A stretch of 64,000 nucleotides of DNA, from assembly GCF_018100795.1 (NCBI RefSeq), contig NZ_JAGJDY010000005.1, forward strand, positions 294,750 to 358,749. The letters run 5' to 3'. This DNA is from Alteromonas sp. MMG017 (GTDB lineage Bacteria > Pseudomonadota > Gammaproteobacteria > Enterobacterales > Alteromonadaceae). This document shows positions 1 through 9,994 of the stretch, piece by piece. Under the pieces are notes generated by a model. It worked only from the letters and a program-made list of their open reading frames with translations, did no database searches and had not been told where the DNA came from. A program made the translations under genes and the position numbers. Positions within the stretch are counted from its first letter, which is position 1. Each line of letters begins with the position of its first letter.

Positions 1-2183
1 GACGCCGCGTGATCACCCATACGATAGGATTTGCGGCGAATAGTACTGCCAACAACTTCTTAAACCAGCTGGCAGTGCAAAGTGGTGGTGGGTTCTATCA
101 AGCCGATGACAGCACTGAACTGCTTGAGGCATTCAACACTATTCTACGCTCTGTAAAAGATGTTAATTCAACCTTTGTATCACCCGGTGTAGCGGTGAAT
201 CAACTTAATCGCTTGACTCATAACGACGAACTCTACTTTGCGTTGTTTAAGCCCAGTGAAGGTGCCATATGGCCAGGCAACCTTAAACGTTACCGATTAG
301 ATGGTGAGAATATTTTAGATCAAAACGCATTGGTTGCTGTCGATGGTGATACGGGGTTCTTTAAGGATACCTCTCATAGCTACTGGTCGACCCTTGCAGA
401 TGGTAGTGATGTTCGAGAGGGCGGTACCGCGAGTAAAATGACCTCTAACCGTAATTTATATGTTTTCGATGGTGCTGGAAATATTGTTCAATCTAGTAAC
501 GAACTGCATGAAGACAACAGTGATATTACGACAGCATTATTAGGTGTAGATGATGAGCTTGATGCAGAAGAGCTTCGCGAAGTGTTGCTTAAATGGGCAC
601 GGGGCGTAGATGTCAAAGATAATGATGGCGATGGTGATACTACTGACTATAGGCTTCAAATGGGCGACCCCATTCATTCACAGCCTGTAGTAGTCAATTA
701 CGGTAGTACAGATTCAGCCATACTGGTTGCCACAAACCAAGGTATGCTGCATTCGTTTGATGCAGAAACCGGCGAAGAAAACTTCGGCATTATGCCTAAA
801 GCGTTGCTGCCTAACTTGCACCACTTTTATGAAGATATCTCTACGTTTAATCACGTTTATGGCTTAGACGGCGAGATGGTGTTACGCACAGTGGGCACAT
901 CAACTTACTTGTATTTAGGGATGCGCCGAGGTGGCCGGAACTATTATGTGTTTGATATAACTCAGAAGACCTCGCCAACCGTTAAGTTTGTGATTGAAGG
1001 CGGCACCACGGGTCTTGAGAAATTAGGCCAAACATGGTCGCGCCCCACTATTACAAAAGTGCGCTACGGCACCCAAGAGAAAAATGTCATGATCATCGGC
1101 GGCGGTTACGATGACTCGCAAGATGATAAATCAGTAAGAAGTGCTGATGCTGTTGGAAATGCGGTATATATGTTCGATGCCGACACTGGAAGCTTACTTT
1201 GGCACGCCAGTAATGCTGATGCAGATTTGAATCTAGTTGATATGAACTACAGTATACCAGGTCGTATATCTGTTATTGACAGAGACAACGATGGCTTTGC
1301 TGATCATATGTATGTAGGTGACATGGGTGGGCAGCTGTTCCGTATGGACATTTATAATGGCGAGTCGGGCAGCAACTTTGTAAAAGGGGCTAGGTTGGCA
1401 GATTTTGCTGGAGACACCGCTGAAACTAACCGCCGTTTTTACTATGGTCCTGATGTATCGGAAGTCGCGCTGGGTGACGAGTTATATTATGCCGTGGCAA
1501 TGGGCAGTGGATGGCGAGCATCACCGCTTGATGTCACAGTTGAAGACAATTTTTATATGCTAAAAGACGAGGGGGTATTTAATCGCGATGCGAGTGGTCA
1601 ATTTACCTTCATGAGTACGGTATCTGAGTCAGATTTATATAATGCTACCGAACATTTGCTCACCAGTAGTGATGAAGGCGAGCAAGGTGTAGCAGCATCA
1701 AGCTTTGCGAATAAAGCGGGGTGGTATATAGAGCTGACTACCGATGGCGAAAAAGTATTAGCGTCACCTTTAATAGTAGATTATAAAATATTCTTTACTA
1801 CTTATGTGCCTGCGGTAAGTAGCACCAGTTTGTGTGCGCCGCCGTCTGGTAATAGCCGCGCTTATCTCGTTAATTTATTCAATGCTAATGCCGTATCAGA
1901 CCTCAATAATAATGGCGAACTCGATAGTTCTGACAGATCAGTAGAGTTACAGCAAACAGGAATAGCACCAGAGACTAAAATTCTTATTGAAGATATAACC
2001 AGCCCTGTGGTGTGCCTTGGTACCGAGTGTGCATCTACTGTTATCAGTGTCGACGATGATGGCAACGAAGAGGATTGCGGTTCAGCGTTTGAGTGCTTAG
2101 CGCAAAATATTTACGGCAAGTTTGAGCGAATACAACGAGGCAGTTGGCATTCCGAAACTGAGCGAGAGGATACATCTCAGTGA
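1..2183 (+). CDS. pilY1: PilY1-type type IV pilus tip adhesin/assembly protein, C-terminal part (5' end outside window)
   Basis: The reading frame is open from the window edge, so the N-terminus is missing. The first ~40 residues look like the end of a von Willebrand A domain. The rest is the PilY1 beta-propeller domain, recognisable by the GDPIHSQPVVV motif (near bases 665-695). There are aspartate-rich loops that could bind calcium: DNDGDGD near base 620 and DRDNDGFAD near base 1277; the second resembles the calcium site of Pseudomonas PilY1. In that family the protein sits at the pilus tip, promotes pilus extension and mediates adhesion or surface sensing. The stop overlaps the start of the following pilin gene by 4 bases, so the two are cotranscribed. 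The usual minor-pilin genes fimU-pilV-pilW-pilX are expected upstream, outside the window. Confidence 0.9.
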   Translation, partial: RRVITHTIGFAANSTANNFLNQLAVQSGGGFYQADDSTELLEAFNTILRSVKDVNSTFVSPGVAVNQLNRLTHNDELYFALFKPSEGAIWPGNLKRYRLDGENILDQNALVAVDGDTGFFKDTSHSYWSTLADGSDVREGGTASKMTSNRNLYVFDGAGNIVQSSNELHEDNSDITTALLGVDDELDAEELREVLLKWARGVDVKDNDGDGDTTDYRLQMGDPIHSQPVVVNYGSTDSAILVATNQGMLHSFDAETGEENFGIMPKALLPNLHHFYEDISTFNHVYGLDGEMVLRTVGTSTYLYLGMRRGGRNYYVFDITQKTSPTVKFVIEGGTTGLEKLGQTWSRPTITKVRYGTQEKNVMIIGGGYDDSQDDKSVRSADAVGNAVYMFDADTGSLLWHASNADADLNLVDMNYSIPGRISVIDRDNDGFADHMYVGDMGGQLFRMDIYNGESGSNFVKGARLADFAGDTAETNRRFYYGPDVSEVALGDELYYAVAMGSGWRASPLDVTVEDNFYMLKDEGVFNRDASGQFTFMSTVSESDLYNATEHLLTSSDEGEQGVAASSFANKAGWYIELTTDGEKVLASPLIVDYKIFFTTYVPAVSSTSLCAPPSGNSRAYLVNLFNANAVSDLNNNGELDSSDRSVELQQTGIAPETKILIEDITSPVVCLGTECASTVISVDDDGNEEDCGSAFECLAQNIYGKFERIQRGSWHSETEREDTSQ

Positions 2184-2647
2184 TTAGTAGTAACGAAAAA
2201 AACAAAGGCTTTTCCCTTATTGAATTAATGATAGTGGTGGCCATTGTTGGCATTCTTGCCAGTATTGCTTACCCGTCATATCAGTCTTTTATGACAGATG
2301 GATATAGAGGCTCCGCGCAAGCAGACATGCTGGCATTTGCTGCTGCAATGGAACGTCATCATAGTGGCTCTTTTAGTTACCAAGGTGCGGGCGCAGGTGG
2401 CGGAAATACGGGGGCACCAACCATATTTGCTACTTACTCTCCCTCAACCGAAGCGGCGGTGAATAAACGCTACAACCTCACCATAGTGTCTGCCGATGCG
2501 ACCAGTTACCAGTTAAAAGCAACGCCAGTAAGTGGTACAGCGCAGGCTGCTGATGGCGCGCTGTTTTATTTTAGTGATGGCCGCAAAGGCTGGGACGTAA
2601 ACAATAATGGTTCGCTGGCGACAGGCGAGTATTGCTGGTCTTGTTAG
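2180..2647 (+). CDS. pilE: Type IV pilin (PilE-like minor pilin)
   Basis: A 155-residue prepilin. A short basic leader ends in the prepilin-peptidase site KGF|SLIEL, with Glu at mature position 5, followed by the hydrophobic helix typical of type IV pilins. Two cysteines in the final residues (CWSC) could form the terminal disulfide loop. The start is GTG, preceded by GAGGA, and overlaps the pilY1 stop. The pilY1-pilE order matches the end of the classical minor-pilin operon. The product is probably a minor pilin of the PilE class, exported and built into the pilus after PilD processing. The next gene converges with only 4 bases between stops. Confidence 0.85.
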   Translation: MISSNEKNKGFSLIELMIVVAIVGILASIAYPSYQSFMTDGYRGSAQADMLAFAAAMERHHSGSFSYQGAGAGGGNTGAPTIFATYSPSTEAAVNKRYNLTIVSADATSYQLKATPVSGTAQAADGALFYFSDGRKGWDVNNNGSLATGEYCWSC

Positions 2648-2651
2648 CAAG

Positions 2652-3212
2652 CTAAGGCGTTGCGGGTGAAAGGGGCATTGACGGCACTAGCGGCCCCATG
2701 CTCATCACATCTTGCCAATGAGATTGATACGGCGGTGCCACTACAACCGTCAATGTTAAGTTAATAGCTTGGCTTTCAGTTTTTACTTTTTCGATAAGTT
2801 CTTGCGCGTCATCAGGCGCCTCTTCTGCATTTATTTCTTCAGTTGTCGTTTCATTCCCTTCACTAAGCGTTTTATCGGTATGGGTTTTATCGGTAAGTAC
2901 AGCTTCATCTGTATAGTTAAACTTGGGCAAAGGTTCTACAACTTCGACTAAGGTCACGGCTTTTAACCCGCTTGTGGTAGACGAGGGGGTAATGGTGGTA
3001 TATGCATCCTGATTCGTATTCACATTTATTAGTAAATTAGTTTGGTCGGTCTCAAGCTGATGTTGTGCTTGCTGCACCTTGTTTAGTTGCTGCCATTGTC
3101 CATATATTTGCTGATAAAGCTTAAGGCCTGCGGTAAAGGTGAGTGCAAAGAGTCCTGATGCAATTATTACCTCTATGAGCGAAAAACCTTGGGTCTTTTT
3201 AATTAAAGTCAT
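2652..3212 (-). CDS. Minor pilin, PilV/GspI-like
   Basis: A 186-residue prepilin-like protein and the last gene of a four-gene minus-strand minor-pilin operon. The N-terminus has the cleavage site QGF|SLIEV followed by a hydrophobic helix, as in PilV/GspI proteins. The rest is poorly conserved and rich in Glu and Thr. It overlaps the preceding gene by 14 bases, which implies translational coupling. Assignment to PilV/GspI rests on the N-terminus and operon position, so the exact subclass is an inference. Confidence 0.75.
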   Translation of the reverse strand: MTLIKKTQGFSLIEVIIASGLFALTFTAGLKLYQQIYGQWQQLNKVQQAQHQLETDQTNLLINVNTNQDAYTTITPSSTTSGLKAVTLVEVVEPLPKFNYTDEAVLTDKTHTDKTLSEGNETTTEEINAEEAPDDAQELIEKVKTESQAINLTLTVVVAPPYQSHWQDVMSMGPLVPSMPLSPATP

Positions 3213-4179
3213 GCCAACTCCCGGGGATAGGTTGCATCTTTTGCAAACCGCTAGATTGTTGAAGGGCGCGTAATACGCTTAGATTGAAATCGATGTGCCC
3301 ATGGAAAACCCTAGTGACGTCTTCATTACTTACCATGGCGCCTACAAGCTTGGCCGAAGAGGCGATAGTGGCGACAGGGGAGGCAGTGGTGATAGGGATG
3401 GCTGAAGAGGTAGCAAAGGTGGCAGAGGCCGAAGAACCCGCGGGCGCACTGGTTTCGCTTAATATCACCACTAACCCGTAAATTTGGGCATGGACATCAA
3501 GGGTGAAATCTCCCTTTTCTACTACAAGTAAAACAGGGTGACTCGCTGACCCTATGGTTTCACTGCCCGAAATATGGCAGGAACCACGCACCCAAAGCAC
3601 AAGGTGGTGGGTAAGGCCGTCGCAGTTATCTGTTATGCGAGGTTCTGGAAAATACATTGGCGTAAAATCACTGTGGTGACGTTCAAATAGATGAGGAAGT
3701 ATATTGTTAGTCGCACCTGTGGCTACGCCGGTGGCAGGAAGACGAACTATAGCGGGGTGGCGTAAAAAATCTTGTCTAATGAACAGTGACGTTACACGGT
3801 GAGTAATGGCCACTGAAAACAAGGTTAAATGTTGTGAATCACTTCCTACATAGTGGGTTGCTGACACAGATGCGCGGGTGAATAAACTCGCGGTTTGCTG
3901 CCAATCTTCGCTAGTACGCAGCTGTTCGGTTAACTGGGTTACGTCGTTGTGCAATACATTCATCACTTCGTTATAAGCAATGCTGCGCTTACTGGCTTGA
4001 AACTCGCTTGTAAGGAGTGAGCTGGTTGCCCAAAGTGCCAGTGTTATTAAGCTCAGCAGTATACCCACTATGCTCAATAATACGGCGCCTTTTATGCGAA
4101 TCGACCCTTTACCACCCATAGTAGCTAGTGAGGGTGTAGCGGGTGAACATAATGAAAAATAATCAGTGCTACATCGCAT
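3199..4179 (-). CDS. Minor pilin-like protein, PilX/GspK-like
   Basis: Third gene of the minus-strand minor-pilin operon. I start it at the ATG at 4179, which overlaps the preceding stop; an ATG at 4119 would begin directly at MGGKGSIRIKG. The hydrophobic segment follows KGAVLL and has no Glu at mature position 5, as in GspK/PilX tip components. The protein is about 326 residues, large for a pilin and again GspK-like. It contains a low-complexity Ser/Ala/Thr stretch encoded around 3370-3460. Together with its neighbours it could form a pilus-tip priming complex (H, J, K and I roles). Confidence 0.65.
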   Translation of the reverse strand: MRCSTDYFSLCSPATPSLATMGGKGSIRIKGAVLLSIVGILLSLITLALWATSSLLTSEFQASKRSIAYNEVMNVLHNDVTQLTEQLRTSEDWQQTASLFTRASVSATHYVGSDSQHLTLFSVAITHRVTSLFIRQDFLRHPAIVRLPATGVATGATNNILPHLFERHHSDFTPMYFPEPRITDNCDGLTHHLVLWVRGSCHISGSETIGSASHPVLLVVEKGDFTLDVHAQIYGLVVILSETSAPAGSSASATFATSSAIPITTASPVATIASSAKLVGAMVSNEDVTRVFHGHIDFNLSVLRALQQSSGLQKMQPIPGSWHDFN

Positions 4180-4768
4180 TGGCAACTCGTATATGCAGAT
4201 GTTGCGCTGCGGTAAGCTGTGCAGACGCTTTGCTTTGCACAGCCAGCTTAATCTTGTAAACAGGGGCATGGTTTACCTCACCGTGCAAAGAAATAGTGAA
4301 TTGGGTGACGTGTAATTCTGATGTGTCGGTTAGATCATGCCATCCACCTTGTTCGCAACTTTTACTGGCTACACGGTACTCAAGGGCTTTGTTGCGCAAT
4401 CGAAAGCCTAACAATTCGGCGGGGTTTTCTTGGCTAATATCGCCATCAGTATTTTTATCATAAGAAAATAAGACACAGGAATTTTCAACTTCTAGCGGAT
4501 GATGGCTGATGTTAATAGCGGGCGGTAGTAATGCGCTGTTGGCAAAAACTTCTTCAAAAGGGCGAGCTATGTATCCTGCCCGCTGTAGTTGTAAAGAAAG
4601 CGAGTGACTAATAAGTCGTAACTCACTTTGCAGTGCTAATTGTTGTTGAAAATAACCGAGTTCTTTTGAAATAGTAGCCGCCCCCATGGCAGAAAAAAGC
4701 ACTAATGTTGTACTAATTGCCATGGTTATAGTGAGCTCTACTAGGCTAATGCCAGATAACCTTAACAT
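4169..4768 (-). CDS. Minor pilin, PilW/GspJ-like
   Basis: About 199 residues when started at the ATG at 4768, which has an AGGGG Shine-Dalgarno 8 bases upstream; an upstream in-frame ATG at 4801 is less likely. The prepilin motif SGI|SLVEL and the following helix, then a long amphipathic region (LRLISHSLSLQLQRAGY), match PilW/GspJ proteins. It overlaps the genes on both sides by a few bases. The predicted role is a minor pilin processed by the prepilin peptidase and used for pilus-tip assembly. Confidence 0.75.
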   Translation of the reverse strand: MLRLSGISLVELTITMAISTTLVLFSAMGAATISKELGYFQQQLALQSELRLISHSLSLQLQRAGYIARPFEEVFANSALLPPAINISHHPLEVENSCVLFSYDKNTDGDISQENPAELLGFRLRNKALEYRVASKSCEQGGWHDLTDTSELHVTQFTISLHGEVNHAPVYKIKLAVQSKASAQLTAAQHLHIRVANAM

Positions 4769-5277
4769 AGAGGAATCCCCTCTAATGCGGTGGACGTGCA
4801 ATACCGTACCCGGCCAAGATTATTAATGATAACTTTACCGGTATATCGAGCGTTAGTTATGCTTACTGTCATTGCGCTGCCGAAGCTCATTCCATGCGTT
4901 CCATCGAATGTCAGTAACGATTTTTTATTGGCTGGACTCGTAATGACGGCATGATAGTTTTGCATAACAAGCCGTTTCCGCTGGCTAAAAACGTGGCAAC
5001 TACTAGCTGCACTACAATCGCAGTCACTTGCTGACGTTATACTGATGCAATGATTCGCTGAAGCGTCGACAACCAAAGTAACTGGCTTTCGCTCAGCGAT
5101 AGAAAGCGTACGGGCGTACTTTGCGATGTCTGCGGTATGCTTTAATGCACTTTTTATGGCGCTTGCTTGCCGCCATTCAACAAAAGAGGGCACGGCTAAA
5201 GCACTGATAATGGCCACAATGCAAAGCACTACAAGTATCTCTAACAATGAAAATCCATCTACTTTGTGTAAAACCAT
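4762..5277 (-). CDS. Minor pilin, FimT/GspH-like
   Basis: A 171-residue prepilin and first gene of the minus-strand operon. The cleavage motif DGF|SLLEI is followed by a helix rich in Val, Ile and Leu and a GspH/FimT-type body. Several cysteines (CDC, C, and two near the C-terminus) could form disulfides. The operon then runs H-J-K-I in type II secretion nomenclature. It is divergent from another pilin gene, with only 79 bases between them for both promoters. Confidence 0.75.
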   Translation of the reverse strand: MVLHKVDGFSLLEILVVLCIVAIISALAVPSFVEWRQASAIKSALKHTADIAKYARTLSIAERKPVTLVVDASANHCISITSASDCDCSAASSCHVFSQRKRLVMQNYHAVITSPANKKSLLTFDGTHGMSFGSAMTVSITNARYTGKVIINNLGRVRYCTSTALEGIPLC

Positions 5278-5356
5278 GCCTTAGTCCGGTTATTTGTCGT
5301 TTGTTTGCTGTTAGGTTTACAGCATAACGAATCAACAAATAGAGGGCTGCTGTACC

Positions 5357-5743
5357 ATGGAAGGGAAAATCAATTTAATCAAAATGTGGGGTATTACATT
5401 AATCGAGCTTTTGGTCGCTGTTGCGATTGTGGGTATTGTTTCTATGTTTGCCATTCCTAGCTACTCATCAACCATCGCGCTTGCGAATAAGCATGAAACC
5501 ATTAGCTATTTACTTTCTTTGCAAATAAAGCAAGAAAGGTACTGGTTGAGTGAAGGTAAATACTCGGGACTTAGTGGGTTGCCAGCACCCAATATAGACG
5601 GCGTTACACTGACTTACAGCGAATCTAAGGATGGAAATTATAGCATTGTTGCGTCTTTAGGCTTTTTGGATAAATCTAATCCTTGTCGGTTGCTGACCAT
5701 TACCCCTCACGAGAATTTACCTCATGGGTGTTGGGGAAGGTAG
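5357..5743 (+). CDS. Type IV pilin, PilE-like
   Basis: A 128-residue prepilin with the motif WGI|TLIEL and helix LLVAVAIVGIVSMFAIPSY, typical of PilE/PilA pilins. There is a cysteine pair at the C-terminus (residues near NPCRLL and HGCWGR) in the position of the pilin D-loop disulfide. GAGGG lies upstream of the chosen ATG. It is short for a major pilin, so it is probably a minor pilin. It stands alone on the plus strand between two minus-strand pilin transcripts. Confidence 0.8.
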   Translation: MEGKINLIKMWGITLIELLVAVAIVGIVSMFAIPSYSSTIALANKHETISYLLSLQIKQERYWLSEGKYSGLSGLPAPNIDGVTLTYSESKDGNYSIVASLGFLDKSNPCRLLTITPHENLPHGCWGR

Positions 5744-5800
5744 CCTGTCTTTGATATGAGGTATCATTATTTTTCCGCTATAGAACACCGCAGCAAGGCA

Positions 5801-6370
5801 TTAGGGGCAAGTAAGGGCAGTGCCAGATAAATCTTCATTAACGCCATCATCGTCACTGTCGATGGCTACAGATATTCTACCGAAGAGTGATAATAAGAGG
5901 GCAGAAGCATACGAGGCATCTTTGCTGCTAGGGCAAATGGTAATGGTTGCACTGGTGCTAATACTGCCTTGTTCAGAAAAAGAAATAGCTCCCGAAATGC
6001 CACTGATTGTATTACCTGAATTTAGCGGATCGCTGCTGGCAATAAGGGCTTCACTACTGTCTCTGCTTCCATTTGTATTCTCATCAATAAAGACCATCTT
6101 GGCGTTGGCCCAGTCGCTTACACACGTATCGTAATTCGTAGTAGGGCAAAGTATTACGTCAAACTGTTCATTAACGGCACTAAACCTAGCTTGCTGTGCT
6201 ATCGCGCTTAACGTATTGATGTCGCCGGTTACTCTATTTTTGACTAAAATACTATTAATAGATGGGGCAACAACCCCTACTAAGATTGCCAAAATGGCTA
6301 CCGTAATTAGCATCTCTAAAAGAGTCAGGCCGAACTGAAGACGCATAGCGCTAGAAGACTTTGTTTTCAC
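5801..6370 (-). CDS. Minor pilin, FimT/FimU (GspH) family
   Basis: A 189-residue prepilin with the motif FGL|TLLEM, a hydrophobic helix and a GspH-type domain. The body includes paired cysteines (CPTT...TCVSDW, ICP and a terminal TCP) and an aspartate-rich DSDDDGVNED segment near the C-terminus that could bind calcium. This gene is separate from the four-gene operon and has its own upstream region. It is the seventh pilin-like protein within 4.2 kb. Confidence 0.8.
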   Translation of the reverse strand: MKTKSSSAMRLQFGLTLLEMLITVAILAILVGVVAPSINSILVKNRVTGDINTLSAIAQQARFSAVNEQFDVILCPTTNYDTCVSDWANAKMVFIDENTNGSRDSSEALIASSDPLNSGNTISGISGAISFSEQGSISTSATITICPSSKDASYASALLLSLFGRISVAIDSDDDGVNEDLSGTALTCP

Positions 6371-6637
6371 TGATATTTATTTACTAAGTTAGTTTAATAC
6401 TGATAATAACGTTAGCCTCTAAATTTACAACAATAGATACAAACGCGCGGGAACATCCAAGGTAAACCAATTTGCCTTGAAATGGGTATAAAAAAAGGCG
6501 TGTAGGCATGCCCTAAGATACAAAAAGCAACGAATTTTAGTGATTAATGAAGTTTGAATTCTTTTACCACTAACATCTAAGGCAAGTTTATCGTAAACTC
6601 AGGTATCAGGACGCCCACTCACTAATTGGACATTATA

Positions 6638-7815
<1,178 letters not shown>

Positions 7816-7895
7816 ATAGTCGCAACTGACTAAAGATAAAGCCTAGCGTTGCATCCTTGCTTAACGTTAGCGTATGTAGCGTTAGCGCTAATATC

Positions 7896-7926
7896 AAAAA
7901 AGGGAGCCTTAGGCTCCCTTTTTAGT
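7896..7926. terminator. Bidirectional intrinsic terminator between glnB and slyD
   Basis: A perfect hairpin with stem AAAAAGGGAGCCT / AGGCTCCCTTTTT. The A-run and T-run on either side make it usable from both strands, serving the convergent glnB and slyD genes. Confidence 0.85.
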
Positions 7927-7955
7927 CAGTATTACACTTACCGTAGTAAGGCAAC

Positions 7956-8441
7956 TTAGTGATCGTGTCCACAGCCGCCTGGCGTATGGGCATGGCCATG
8001 CTCTAACTCTTCAGCAGTAGCGTCGCGTACATCTACCACTTCTACATCAAACGTAAGCGGAATACCTGCAAGTGGGTGGTTACCGTCTACCACCACTTCA
8101 TCATCAGATGTTTCGATTATAATGACCGATTGCTCACCTTCAGGTGTGGTTGCACGAAAAGACATGCCAACTTCAACGTCCATGCCTTCAAACATTGAGC
8201 TAGGTACGCGCTGAACGAGTTCATCAATACGTTCACCGTAGGCTTTCTCTGGCTCAACAGACAAGTTGAACTTTTCGCCTTTTTCTTTCCCTATCAATGC
8301 GTCCTCTAGTCCCTCAATAAGAAAGCGGCGCCCTTGAAGCACTACAAGCGGCTCCTTACCGGCTGAAGAATCAAGCTCGGTACCGTCTTCGGTTGAAACG
8401 GTGTAGTGAAGGGTGACAACGCTGTCAGAGGTTATAGTCAT
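7956..8441 (-). CDS. slyD: FKBP-type peptidyl-prolyl isomerase SlyD
   Basis: A 161-residue cytoplasmic prolyl isomerase and metallochaperone. The FKBP core is interrupted by the insert-in-flap chaperone domain typical of SlyD (about residues 70-125). The short C-terminal tail is rich in His with one Cys (HGHAHTPGGCGHDH) and would bind nickel. The tail is shorter than in E. coli SlyD. Monocistronic by appearance, ending against the bidirectional terminator. Confidence 0.92.
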   Translation of the reverse strand: MTITSDSVVTLHYTVSTEDGTELDSSAGKEPLVVLQGRRFLIEGLEDALIGKEKGEKFNLSVEPEKAYGERIDELVQRVPSSMFEGMDVEVGMSFRATTPEGEQSVIIIETSDDEVVVDGNHPLAGIPLTFDVEVVDVRDATAEELEHGHAHTPGGCGHDH

Positions 8442-8495
8442 AATTTGTCCTGTAGTTTTGCCCTGCTGGGCGATGGTTATAAATTTGTTTAATGC

Positions 8496-9527
8496 TTATT
8501 TACGTTTTTTCACCAGTGAGCTTTTTGCCTGCTCAATGCTGTACGGTAAGGGGCTAGGGTAGCAGGTAATTTCAACTTGATCAGCTAGGCGATGAATATC
8601 TTGCTCAGTGGTATCGTTTGAAAGCACGGCCATAAACCAGGTTTCTTCACTAAGTTCAGCTTTTCGAATGACCATGCCAGCGCGACGCCAGTTCTCGCCT
8701 AATTGCTTTTCTAGCGTATCGCCAGCGTTGATGTGAAACGCTTTTGGCACTGAGAAACTATAAGCTGCACGCTTGTTCTTACCTAAAAATCGAGTGCGAG
8801 CAACTACTTCCTGGCCCATATAGCAGCCTTTGTCAAAATCGATACCGTTGAGTGCCTGTACGTTCATCATTTGGGGAACGTACTCACTGATGCCGGTTTC
8901 CTGAATAGAAGGTATCGCACTTTCTATCATAATAGCATCGTATACATTTTGTTCAAAAATGGCGCCGTTAGTATCTTTAATTTTTTGCTCAAACTCAGCG
9001 ACTAAGGAGGAATTCAGTACCACAAAATAAGCAGCGCGTTGAGTATCACTTTTAAATACCCACCCTGCGTCACTATGTACACTGGTTAATGGCTCACTAG
9101 GAAGGGTGTCAAAATAGCTGGCAAGCAACATTTGCCCTAGGTTTTCACCTAAGAAGAATTGCGTGTACTGATTTGATTCATCGGTTATATCTACCTTTGA
9201 AAACACACCGTACTTATTCAGTTGAGCAAGGGAGTGAGCACCAGAGTCTTTGTTGGTTAGCATGAAAATAGCATTTTCATGACGACCATTTTCATGGCGA
9301 CCATTATCATGGCGACCCACAAACGAAATAGACCACGTTTTTCCTTTGTTGTCGCAATGGGCACAATGCCTTACCGTATTCTCATCTAAGGCGTTGACGT
9401 TAACCGTCACTTGTCCATGCAGGTAGCTATCAGCTTGCTCGCCTTCCAGCTTTATTAGCATGTTGTCTTTTAACTTAATTGCATAGTGCGAAGGTAAATC
9501 AGAAAGAGTCGTTAACGCTGTCATCAA
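8496..9527 (-). CDS. ygfZ: Folate-binding protein YgfZ (Fe-S cluster maintenance)
   Basis: A 343-residue protein related to the glycine-cleavage T protein. The signature KGCYMGQE at residues 233-240 holds the family's conserved cysteine. YgfZ uses tetrahydrofolate to help repair or assemble certain Fe-S enzymes such as MiaB. GTG/ATG alternatives at the N-terminus differ by one residue. Residues 71-85 are three tandem copies of a GRH(D/E)N pentapeptide, absent from most relatives as far as I know; see the repeat entry. It is divergent from sdhE, as in many gammaproteobacteria. Confidence 0.92.
   Translation of the reverse strand: MMTALTTLSDLPSHYAIKLKDNMLIKLEGEQADSYLHGQVTVNVNALDENTVRHCAHCDNKGKTWSISFVGRHDNGRHENGRHENAIFMLTNKDSGAHSLAQLNKYGVFSKVDITDESNQYTQFFLGENLGQMLLASYFDTLPSEPLTSVHSDAGWVFKSDTQRAAYFVVLNSSLVAEFEQKIKDTNGAIFEQNVYDAIMIESAIPSIQETGISEYVPQMMNVQALNGIDFDKGCYMGQEVVARTRFLGKNKRAAYSFSVPKAFHINAGDTLEKQLGENWRRAGMVIRKAELSEETWFMAVLSNDTTEQDIHRLADQVEITCYPSPLPYSIEQAKSSLVKKRK
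9273..9317 (-). repeat. Three tandem 15-bp repeats inside ygfZ
   Basis: Three consecutive 15-base units, ATT(T/A)TCATG(A/G)CGACC on the plus strand, differ by one base each. They stay in frame and encode GRHDN-GRHEN-GRHEN. The pattern looks like recent slippage expansion in a surface loop. Confidence 0.9.
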
Positions 9528-9736
9528 AGATTCCGAATGAAGAATTTATAATGTAGTAGGTGAGGGGTTTGCGCGCTTTATCAAGGGTAAGCCGTGAGAT
9601 TATCGCATTTTGAGGGGAATTCGTGTATCACCAGACACTATCGAAGCAGGTTTCTGTCTAAAAGGGCAGTGATCCTTCGCCCTTCACCGTGGTAATATGA
9701 TGATAGTGTTAAAACAATAATTAAGAATGTGAATAT

Positions 9737-9994
9737 ATGTTTGAGCCAAAAAGACGCGCTAGATTAAAGTGGGCATGCCGCAGAGGGATGTTAGAACTTG
9801 ATGTGTTACTCATGCCTTTTGTTGATGAAGCCTTCGACTCGCTAGATTACGAACAACAAGAAATATTCGAACGCTTACTTACCAGCGACGACCCGGACTT
9901 GTTTGCATGGTTTATGGGCCATCAACAATGCCAAGATCCAGAACTTGCTGGTATGGTGTCTACTATCGTTAATCGTGTCAAAGTACAGGGTTAA
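9737..9994 (+). CDS. sdhE: Succinate dehydrogenase flavinylation factor SdhE
   Basis: An 85-residue SdhE (YgfY) protein that promotes covalent FAD attachment to SdhA and FrdA. The conserved RGMLELD segment (RGxxE motif, residues 16-20) is intact, as is the helical DLFAWFMG segment. Length matches the family. The downstream cptA/ygfX gene probably overlaps its end, the arrangement known from E. coli. Upstream, TGATCC (9670-9675) with TAATAT 17 bases later, and a TATGAT -10-like element, are possible promoters. Confidence 0.92.
   Translation: MFEPKRRARLKWACRRGMLELDVLLMPFVDEAFDSLDYEQQEIFERLLTSDDPDLFAWFMGHQQCQDPELAGMVSTIVNRVKVQG

Noticed and set aside
3284..3481. Plus-strand open frame opposite the GspK/PilX-like gene
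   Set aside because: It arises from the low-complexity Ser/Ala/Thr tract read in antisense.
9670..9698. TGATCC-N17-TAATAT before sdhE as an ECF-ChrR promoter
   Set aside because: The spacing is 17 rather than 18 and nothing links sdhE to the regulon; kept only as a remark.
9903..9974. Longer start of the cptA-like gene
   Set aside because: It reads sdhE in another frame; the GTG at 9975 gives the normal two-helix protein.
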